Shown piece by piece: positions 1 to 4,472 of a DNA stretch of 5,925 nucleotides (position 1 is the first letter of the stretch; each line of letters opens with the position of its first letter). The stretch is from assembly GCA_023511325.1 (NCBI GenBank), contig JAIMBU010000212.1, positions 1 to 5,925 of the forward strand, written 5' to 3'. The DNA is from Gorillibacterium sp. Its GTDB lineage: Bacteria; Bacillota; Bacilli; Paenibacillales; NBRC-103111. A model generated the notes under the pieces. It saw only the letters and a program-made list of their open reading frames with translations. It had not been told where the DNA came from and ran no database searches. A program made the translations under genes and the position numbers.

Positions 1-79
1 CTGTGAGGATAAAGAGAGGAAAGCAATAAAAATGCCCTCATAGACCCTAATTTACTCTGAGAGAAGAAGGTAGCTCCCA
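1..79 (+). other. Left edge: 3' end of an upstream gene and leader of the ArpU-like gene
   Basis: Two frames could carry the last codons of an upstream plus-strand gene: one ending at the TAG at 41-43 (ending ...KAIKMPS) and one ending at the TAA at 27-29 (ending ...RIKRGKQ). The visible piece is too short to choose between them, so no partial gene is called. The segment ends in AGAAGG at 65-70, the ribosome binding site of the next gene. I see no convincing promoter or terminator here. Confidence 0.4.
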
Positions 80-394
80 TTGTCTATTGTGGACAGTTAT
101 GCAAAAAGAAAAAAAGCCGTTGTAGCCGCATTAAAGTCTTATCGCTTAGCTATTCAACTGAACATGCAACATGAATCGTTGGACAAGATCGGTCAAATGA
201 TAGATGCCCTTTCGGAAAATGAGCGGTTAGTAATCCATGAACGCTATCTTATGCTGGATGGTGACTTTGTTAAAGATTATGAAGTTTGCAACTCACTCGG
301 CTTGTCTCCTCATACCTATGCCAAACTTCGAGACAGTGCTTTTATCAAACTGGAGCCAATTGTCGGAATGATTACTACCAATCACAGTTTATGA
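80..394 (+). CDS. ArpU/RinA-like phage transcriptional regulator
   Basis: This 104-residue protein most resembles the ArpU/RinA-type regulators that switch on late, packaging or lysis genes in phages of Gram-positive bacteria. The family architecture is visible: a basic, helical N-terminus (YAKRKKAVVAALKSYRLAI), then from about residue 44 a sigma-70 region 4-like block with 'LSENERLVIHERYL', followed by a recognition-helix-like 'LGLSPHTYAKLRDSAFIKL'. It should bind DNA in the cytoplasm. It starts at TTG, because AGAAGG lies nine bases upstream and no ATG fits better. It is a little shorter than many ArpU proteins, which run to about 130-150 residues. In phages such genes usually sit just before the packaging genes, so it may control the block that follows. 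The family assignment rests on pattern recognition only; another small phage sigma-like activator is the main alternative. Confidence 0.68.
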   Translation: MSIVDSYAKRKKAVVAALKSYRLAIQLNMQHESLDKIGQMIDALSENERLVIHERYLMLDGDFVKDYEVCNSLGLSPHTYAKLRDSAFIKLEPIVGMITTNHSL

Positions 395-415
395 ACACCA
401 ATAAAACAAAAGAGG

Positions 416-427
416 ATGATCGATCAT
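416..427. promoter_or_regulatory. 12-base perfect palindrome across a start codon
   Basis: ATGATCGATCAT reads the same on both strands. It overlaps the end of the ribosome binding site region (AGAGGATGA, 411-419) and the first two bases of the ATG at 426. It could be a small operator or could limit start-codon access in RNA, but a 12-base palindrome made of GATC units can also arise by chance. Confidence 0.3.
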
Positions 428-893
428 GCAATTAACATTAGCAGATTTGGCACCAAGAATCACCGAAGAAGGCAAGACGATTTCATTCGCACAATTCCTT
501 GTTGATAATGCGGGCTCTACCCAGCTTTACGATGAATCCATTGGGGAGATGCTTGAGGCTGCTAAAGCACCAGACGTCCAATGGAGCGAAGTTGAAAACC
601 TGATTTGCCCGATCGCCTACCATCTGGTTAGTGAGGCAGTTCAGGAAGCGGACAGGAGCATATATCTTGATTTGGTCGATTCCCTCATGACAGCATGGGG
701 CAGACTGGTCCAGCAGAAGGATCGTAAAGATAGCCTGTATGAGATCGATCGTGAATCTTTGGACTTCCCTCGTCAATTCGACGGATTGATTCATGAACTT
801 GCATCGGGCCGTGTGATTAAAGAATTCGAATTTCAACCTTCGGGATGCTATCGGATCGTGATTGGTGAATCGAACCATGAAGTTGCAAAGTAA
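426..893 (+). CDS. Hypothetical phage protein, 155 residues
   Basis: I do not recognise this protein. It is acidic and mostly helical by eye, with amphipathic stretches around residues 35-110 and a more beta-like end (FEFQPSGCYRIVIGE). There is no signal peptide, membrane segment or obvious metal-binding cysteine cluster, so it should be soluble and cytoplasmic. The start has an AGAGGATGA ribosome binding site with good spacing. It lies 31 bases after the ArpU-like gene on the same strand and overlaps the next small ORF by 17 bases, so it is probably part of the same transcript. A long open frame on the opposite strand (483-1241) is judged a shadow because it also runs through the well-formed start of the J-domain gene. 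Confidence 0.7.
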   Translation: MQLTLADLAPRITEEGKTISFAQFLVDNAGSTQLYDESIGEMLEAAKAPDVQWSEVENLICPIAYHLVSEAVQEADRSIYLDLVDSLMTAWGRLVQQKDRKDSLYEIDRESLDFPRQFDGLIHELASGRVIKEFEFQPSGCYRIVIGESNHEVAK

Positions 894-984
894 TCTGACA
901 TTGGCTGAACTGGCCCGGCTGTGGTATGACCGAAGCCCTCTGCAGCATAGCATCATCGTTCGTAATATGCGTAAAGGAGCGTAG
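877..984 (+). CDS. Small 35-residue ORF overlapping the 3' end of the previous gene
   Basis: ATG at 877 opens a 35-residue frame ending in TAG at 982-984. The product begins MKLQSNLTLAELARLWYDRS and ends VRNMRKGA. The composition is protein-like: a Leu/Ala-rich amphipathic segment with a Trp-Tyr pair, then a basic tail. The start lies 17 bases inside the preceding gene, typical of translational coupling in phage operons, with TGGTGAA upstream as a modest ribosome binding site. Without it there would be an unexplained gap of about 125 bases in an otherwise packed operon. AAAGGAG at 973-979 lies inside its last codons and may serve the next gene. Function is unknown, and a chance ORF is possible at this size. 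Confidence 0.5.
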   Translation: MKLQSNLTLAELARLWYDRSPLQHSIIVRNMRKGA

Positions 985-1019
985 GTACTGCGGTTAACTG
1001 TGCAGTAACCACACTGAAT
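973..1019 (+). promoter_or_regulatory. Distant ribosome binding site with two competing hairpins before the J-domain gene
   Basis: The only strong Shine-Dalgarno sequence before the ATG at 1020 is AAAGGAG at 973-979, about 40 bases upstream and too far for normal use. In between lie two overlapping, mutually exclusive hairpins. One pairs GGTACTGC (984-991) with GCAGTAACC (1002-1010), with one bulged A. The other pairs GGTTAACTG (992-1000) with CAGTAACC (1003-1010), with one bulge and a very tight loop. Folding the first would bring AAAGGAG to roughly 13 unpaired bases from the start codon. That this tunes translation is inference. Confidence 0.35.
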
Positions 1020-1835
1020 ATGTACTGTGTCATTCAAAAAGTGGTGAACAAGCAGCCTAACCCATTCGGAGCTTACAAGGAGCTGCTTGCCAATGAAATA
1101 ACGGCTACCTATGATTCCGAGATTAGAACGAAGTACGGGTACGCATACGGCAATGAGCGTTTCATCCGCCCTATCATGGATGCCTACAAGATCAGCATTC
1201 ACCAAAGCTACCGGGAAGACGGAAAGGTCTGTAAGAAGCAATGGACAATCTGCACAATGGGTTATTACGAGCTACTAGATTCACCGCCAGACGATCACAT
1301 TAGAACCCAACAGCTCAAGGATAAGCTCAAAGGAATGGGCATATCAGAAAAACAGCTATGGGAAATGGTTTATGCCAAACTCGATCCGCTTGTTGCTTCC
1401 GTCAAAGAGGAATTCGAAACAACGGAAGAGTTCCAAACGGAGCAAAAGCACAAGAAGCAACTGAAAGCTTGGCGTATGAGGAAAACATTATTTGAAAAAT
1501 CACATGGGATTGACGCTTACGAATTCTGCTACGACTTTTTCAACACTTCTAAGAACTATCAGTATGAGAATGAGCTTCGGAAAGCTTTCGAGAAAAAGAA
1601 AGAGGAGCAGAAGCAACAGGAAGAACGAAAAAATAGTAACTACAATGATAACCACGACTACAGTAAATATAGTAATTACTTCACTAAACCTAGCAGTAAC
1701 TACACCGACAAAGAGAAGGTTCTCTTGAAGAAGTTCTATAGGTGTTTAGCAAGATCATTCCATCCTGATATCTCAGGTGATGACGGATTAGCCATGACAT
1801 TGATTAACGAGTTCAAGGAAGGATGGGGAATTTGA
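1020..1835 (+). CDS. Phage-type protein with C-terminal J domain
   Basis: This 271-residue protein has three parts. Residues 1-90 form a conserved-looking N-terminal domain (MYCVIQKV..., ...YKISIHQSYREDGK..., ...QWTICTMGYYEL) that I recall from uncharacterised J-domain proteins of Bacillota phages and mobile elements. Residues about 140-230 are charged and then Asn/Tyr/Ser-rich, probably a helical arm and flexible linker. Residues about 228-271 resemble a J domain, with a helix followed by the HPD signature (His248-Pro249-Asp250) and a final helix. J domains stimulate the ATPase of DnaK/Hsp70, so it may recruit host chaperone to replication or assembly complexes. The J domain is at the C-terminus and is short, ending soon after the HPD helix. 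No alternative ATG, GTG or TTG start exists in frame upstream before a stop at 972-974. The client and role are unknown. Confidence 0.7.
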   Translation: MYCVIQKVVNKQPNPFGAYKELLANEITATYDSEIRTKYGYAYGNERFIRPIMDAYKISIHQSYREDGKVCKKQWTICTMGYYELLDSPPDDHIRTQQLKDKLKGMGISEKQLWEMVYAKLDPLVASVKEEFETTEEFQTEQKHKKQLKAWRMRKTLFEKSHGIDAYEFCYDFFNTSKNYQYENELRKAFEKKKEEQKQQEERKNSNYNDNHDYSKYSNYFTKPSSNYTDKEKVLLKKFYRCLARSFHPDISGDDGLAMTLINEFKEGWGI

Positions 1836-1837
1836 GC

Positions 1838-2071
1838 ATGAAGGCAATGAATAAACGTGCTGTAGCCCTCGCTATGGACTCAGAGCACGGTGAACAGCTC
1901 TTACAGATTACCCAGGAGCACGTTCGAGCGGCTAAAGAATACATTTGCTTCCGATCCGTACTGACACCTGAGCGAGAAAGCGAACTACAAGAGCGCATTG
2001 AACACCTCAGGGGAGAACGTGAGATCATTCTCCAGCAGTTTATAGGACAAGGGGAGCTCGCGGATGCCTGA
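1838..2071 (+). CDS. Small helical hypothetical protein, 77 residues
   Basis: The protein is almost entirely helical by eye, with heptad-like stretches (LQITQEHVRAAKEYI and ERESELQERIEHLRGEREI) that suggest a coiled-coil dimer. I do not recognise the family. I place the start at ATG 1838, two bases after the J-domain stop, because GGGGAA at 1825-1830 is well spaced for it. An in-frame ATG at 1823 would give an 82-residue product but sits directly against its AAGGAAGG. It overlaps the next gene by eight bases, so the two are probably translationally coupled. Confidence 0.65.
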   Translation: MKAMNKRAVALAMDSEHGEQLLQITQEHVRAAKEYICFRSVLTPERESELQERIEHLRGEREIILQQFIGQGELADA

Positions 2072-2276
2072 GAATCATTACAGCGTCACCCTACGAAGAG
2101 CCCAACGTGTTCTAACACTCAGTGTCGTGACGGAGGGAAAAGCGGGTCCTGCCATAGTCCTGAAGCAAGCTATTCAGCAAGGTATTGAACACATGAATGA
2201 GATCGGCATTCAGGCAGAAGAGCAAGAATTCTCGCTACTCTCTATCGAAGATTGCGGCGTTTGGCCAGAATTCTAA
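2064..2276 (+). CDS. Hypothetical phage protein, 70 residues
   Basis: This short soluble protein begins MPENHYSVTLRRAQRVLTLS and ends with an acidic, beta-like segment (SLLSIEDCGVWPEF). The middle carries a helix (AIVLKQAIQQGIEHMNE). The pattern of strand, helix and strand suggests a small alpha/beta domain. The start has AAGGGGAG about seven bases upstream and overlaps the previous gene's stop by eight bases, supporting a co-translated pair. I do not recognise a family and give no function. Confidence 0.65.
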   Translation: MPENHYSVTLRRAQRVLTLSVVTEGKAGPAIVLKQAIQQGIEHMNEIGIQAEEQEFSLLSIEDCGVWPEF

Positions 2277-2308
2277 ACCTAAACTCTACAGGAAGGAGGA
2301 ACCCCACA

Positions 2309-2596
2309 ATGGATCTATCAACATGGCAAATGGTAGCTGATGTGAAGGCGGGAATATTGGAGATTGCTTGTGCTCTTCTGGAAGATAATACATTTCCAAG
2401 GGAGGCTGCAGTTCTGGACCTTCTGCTCCATGCAAAGAACTTGCAAGAGATTGAGTCGCGTTGTGAAATGGATAGTCGCAGTACAGTCAAAAGCCTTTTT
2501 GAAAAACTGGACAAGGAAGGGAGCAACCCGCATGCAAAAGATCACTCTGCAGCAAGCTCGGCTGAATGCAAGGCTGAGCTTGAAGGAATCTGCTGA
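2309..2596 (+). CDS. Hypothetical helical protein, 95 residues
   Basis: ATG 2309 is chosen over an in-frame upstream ATG at 2252 because GGAAGGAGGA (2291-2300) is one of the best ribosome binding sites in the window and is well spaced for it. The product is helical (VKAGILEIACALLE, AAVLDLLLHAKNLQEIE, TVKSLFEKLDKE) and ends in a Ser/Ala-rich tail. I do not recognise it. Its last 65 bases overlap the start of the helix-turn-helix gene in a different frame. That is long for phage genes, so its C-terminus may have been lengthened by loss of an earlier stop or a frameshift. Confidence 0.65.
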   Translation: MDLSTWQMVADVKAGILEIACALLEDNTFPREAAVLDLLLHAKNLQEIESRCEMDSRSTVKSLFEKLDKEGSNPHAKDHSAASSAECKAELEGIC

Positions 2597-3026
2597 ATGT
2601 GTAGGAATCTCGGTAAAGACGCTTAAACGCTGGGAAGAGAACTGCGGGCGCTCCAACTCATTACTCTTCTTCGAACTCCTAAAACTGTATGGTATACACA
2701 TTAACCATATTCATATTGGCAAGGAATCGGAATGGTTGGCTGCTCACCAGGAGACGGGAAGGTTACAAGGCTTAATTGCTGAGGAAATTGAGAAAGTTGC
2801 TGTACGTATCCGGGAGAAGGGTTACAGCCTTAAAAGTTTGTTTGAAGAATGTGCGGAACCTGAAGTGTGTTCTAACGGTAAACAAACTATTCACGTGGAA
2901 AAAATGCTGCTCGTCATGCAGGCACTAGGACGGGACACCCAAGGGATGGAGGAATTCCTTTCCAGCATGGAGAAAGGCAAAAAAAACGCCATCACTACTG
3001 GTAATAGTGAGAGCGCCATTGCTTAA
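2532..3026 (+). CDS. Cro/C1-type helix-turn-helix regulator with C-terminal extension
   Basis: This 164-residue protein opens with a Xre/Cro/C1-type DNA-binding domain, residues about 4-62. It follows the family layout: 'ITLQQARLNARLSLKESAE', recognition helix 'VGISVKTLKRWEEN', then the closing helices with 'ELLKLYGIHINHIHIG'. Residues about 64-164 form a second, mainly helical part (IAEEIEKVAVRIREKGYSL..., VEKMLLVMQALGRD...) that I do not recognise; it may dimerise or bind a partner. I start it at ATG 2532, where AAGGGAG (2517-2523) is suitably spaced. The longer upstream frame reads unlikely sequence through the previous gene. As the last gene before a 125-base gap, it may regulate nearby phage genes. 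There is no catalytic LexA-like Ser/Lys site. Confidence 0.75.
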   Translation: MQKITLQQARLNARLSLKESAECVGISVKTLKRWEENCGRSNSLLFFELLKLYGIHINHIHIGKESEWLAAHQETGRLQGLIAEEIEKVAVRIREKGYSLKSLFEECAEPEVCSNGKQTIHVEKMLLVMQALGRDTQGMEEFLSSMEKGKKNAITTGNSESAIA

Positions 3027-3151
3027 AAACGTTATCCATATCCTATCATACGGCATGTGACTTGAGAAGGTTTCAAATAATTTCAAAAGTATCTGACATT
3101 TATATGGGGGGCGGTTTCGCCCCTACTCTGCTTCATGAAAAGGAGAATCAC
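3027..3151 (+). other. Intergenic gap between the regulatory block and tail-type genes
   Basis: This is the longest non-coding stretch before the end of the tail block. It is AT-rich up to about 3105, with two TTTCAAA copies at 3071-3077 and 3081-3087 spaced ten bases apart, then a GC-rich hairpin and the AAAGGAG (3139-3144 region) of the next gene. TTGAGA at 3062-3067 resembles a -35 box, but no -10 box lies at the right distance, so no promoter is called. It is also where the expected packaging, head and tail-shaft genes are missing. Confidence 0.5.
3108..3123 (+). promoter_or_regulatory. GC-rich intergenic hairpin
   Basis: GGGGCG (3108-3113) pairs with CGCCCC (3118-3123) around a GTTT loop, extendable by one G-T pair. 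There is no T-run after it (ACTCTGCTTC follows), so termination would be weak. It lies about 16 bases before the ribosome binding site of the tail-tip gene. It may act as an RNA-processing or stability element, or be the remains of a terminator. Confidence 0.5.
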
Positions 3152-3817
3152 ATGATAAAACTGAATGCGGCCCTGCAATTGTCATCTATAGTACCAAATT
3201 TGGAGAATGACTGCTCTAGCAGGTGGCAATGTTACAGCCGCGGCATAGCTGCTGGCGGTGCAATATCAGTGTCGTCTTACCCTGAGGACTTCGATAACAA
3301 TGTGACTTGGAAAACTGGAGAAATGGTAGGCGATCCGGTTACAGACGAAGATGGTGGGCACATTCACATGCTGGATATCACCCAGGACGGTAGTCATTAT
3401 CATATTGTCACGGGAATAACGACTGACACTGATGGGGAGCACTATCACTACGGATCATCTGCAAATTATGTTGATGATCACGTGCACATTATGGGGAAAC
3501 ACGAACACTTCCAAAATTTGATACCACATACCCACCTTATGGTACTACCCAATCATGATCATGACACGATATTCGGAATATTTGAAGGTTCTACCCCTAC
3601 TGCGGTAACGGTTGAAGTTGATGGAAACGTCATTCCTGGTTTAGGCATTAACGAGGATAGCATTGATTTAATTCCTTATCTATCAAAAGATGGCGACGGT
3701 AAAATACAACGCGGTCGATGGGTGGACATAGAAATAACGCCCAATAATCTCGGGCGCATCGTCGCAACGGTTAATACTCAGATATTTGTTAATAGTCGGG
3801 GCGGGGGGAACCACTGA
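3152..3817 (+). CDS. Free-standing phage tail-tip protein with seven HxH motifs
   Basis: This 221-residue protein carries seven His-x-His motifs between residues 70 and 137 (at 70, 82, 97, 110, 117, 126 and 135). The C-terminal part, about residues 140-221, has 'FGIFEGSTPTAVTVEVDGN', 'DLIPYLSKDGDGKIQRG', 'WVDIEITPNNLGRI' and an ending 'FVNSRGGGN'. I recognise this combination from the C-termini of large tail endopeptidase or tail-spike proteins of Bacillales prophages. In T4 gp37 and related spikes, HxH motifs line up in a trimer and bind iron ions, giving a stiff receptor-binding tip; the same is likely here. The start is ATG 3152, with AAAGGAG seven bases upstream. The frame is open further upstream to 3062, but that reads across the hairpin and has no comparable site. 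What is odd is that the domain is a separate gene, without its usual large N-terminal tail protein. Confidence 0.75.
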   Translation: MIKLNAALQLSSIVPNLENDCSSRWQCYSRGIAAGGAISVSSYPEDFDNNVTWKTGEMVGDPVTDEDGGHIHMLDITQDGSHYHIVTGITTDTDGEHYHYGSSANYVDDHVHIMGKHEHFQNLIPHTHLMVLPNHDHDTIFGIFEGSTPTAVTVEVDGNVIPGLGINEDSIDLIPYLSKDGDGKIQRGRWVDIEITPNNLGRIVATVNTQIFVNSRGGGNH

Positions 3818-4416
3818 TGACCTTGGTTGCTGTTTTTGTCGCGAAAGACTTTGCAATTGCCGTCGCAGATCGTCGCCGGACGCAGCTTTCTTCCGATGTA
3901 AAAATTGACGATGTTCTTAAAATACATCAGGTAAATGATCATGTCATGGCCGCCTATGCTGGAATTTATCATCACATCGGGAATGGGCAGTTCAGAGGAC
4001 TTGCGGAACAGATTATCAACGAGAACTTATTCCGGACAGGACCGGAATCTACTTTAGAAGATGTAGCCGAGGTTTATAGCCAAACGCTAAAAAAACGTAT
4101 TGATAGCATTTCATTGGATGACCTTGCGGTTACCTTTCATTTGGCCGGCAAGGACAGAAATGGAGGCTTCTCTCTAGCAAGAGTAAGTCATTTCGAAGAC
4201 TTTCAGCCAATAGTGACCCGGTCCAATGATCGAGGACTAATCTGGAGCTTGTCGCGGGCAGATTACGATCCTTCTAATTGGCTCCAAACTCAGATTGCCT
4301 CATTGGAAATAGTAACAGTAAAATCGGTACAGAAGCTGGCTATGAAACTAATAGAGCAGGTATCCGAGTGCGACGGGTATGTAAGTGGGAAGTTTAATAT
4401 GTTGATTTTGGAATAA
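3817..4416 (+). CDS. Putative proteasome-fold (HslV/20S beta-like) Ntn hydrolase
   Basis: This 199-residue protein reads like a proteasome beta or HslV subunit. It begins Met-Thr, so Met removal would expose Thr1, the nucleophile of that family. Counting from Thr1, Asp17 lies in 'AVADRR' (family 'AADxR'), Lys34 in 'VLKIHQV' (catalytic Lys33 in the family) and 'AAYAG' ends at Gly48 (family Gly47 loop). Near the end, 'CDGYVSGKFNMLIL' resembles the family's 'RDxYSGGxVxxxxV', which carries Asp166 and Ser169. The length fits a mature beta subunit with no propeptide. Ntn hydrolases of this fold cleave peptide bonds after assembling into rings. The ATG shares its A with the TGA of the tail-tip gene, and the G-run encoding the tail-tip 'RGGGN' serves as its ribosome binding site, so the two are coupled. 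Fold is inferred from motifs; activity, oligomer state and substrate are unknown. A non-catalytic structural role is possible. Confidence 0.6.
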   Translation: MTLVAVFVAKDFAIAVADRRRTQLSSDVKIDDVLKIHQVNDHVMAAYAGIYHHIGNGQFRGLAEQIINENLFRTGPESTLEDVAEVYSQTLKKRIDSISLDDLAVTFHLAGKDRNGGFSLARVSHFEDFQPIVTRSNDRGLIWSLSRADYDPSNWLQTQIASLEIVTVKSVQKLAMKLIEQVSECDGYVSGKFNMLILE

Positions 4417-4424
4417 CACTTTAA

Positions 4425-4472
4425 GAGGGACCGCACTCTTGTGGTTCCCTCACACCAGAAAAGAGGGATTTC
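4425..4472 (+). promoter_or_regulatory. Hairpin with possible ribosome-binding-site switch before the second Ntn-like gene
   Basis: GAGGGACCGCA (4425-4435) pairs with TGTGG and TCCCTC (4440-4451) around a CTCT loop, with one bulged T and one G-T pair. No T-run follows, so it is not a clear terminator. The ribosome binding site of the next gene contains a second copy of GAGGGA (4463-4468). TCCCTC at 4446-4451 can therefore pair either with the upstream copy, leaving the binding site free, or with the downstream copy, hiding it. A ribosome finishing the previous gene at 4416 would cover part of the upstream arm. The hairpin is seen; the switch is inferred. Confidence 0.45.

Noticed and set aside
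483..1241. Long minus-strand open frame of 252 codons
   Set aside because: It runs antisense through two plus-strand frames with ribosome binding sites and through the conserved-looking N-terminus of the J-domain protein; its Cys/Arg/Leu-rich composition looks like a shadow frame.
1492..1728. Plus-strand frame of 78 codons inside the J-domain gene
   Set aside because: It is out of frame within a well-supported gene and has low-complexity Thr/Arg-rich composition.
2364..2531. Upstream extension of the helix-turn-helix gene
   Set aside because: The extra 56 residues are Trp/Cys/Arg-rich, lie over another gene and do not fit the Cro/C1 family; ATG 2532 has its own ribosome binding site.
3062..3095. 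Possible promoter with TTGAGA and TATCTG
   Set aside because: The spacing is 22 bases, too long for a normal sigma-70-type promoter.
3062..3151. Upstream extension of the tail-tip gene
   Set aside because: The frame is open, but it crosses the GC-rich hairpin and the downstream ATG at 3152 has a much better AAAGGAG.
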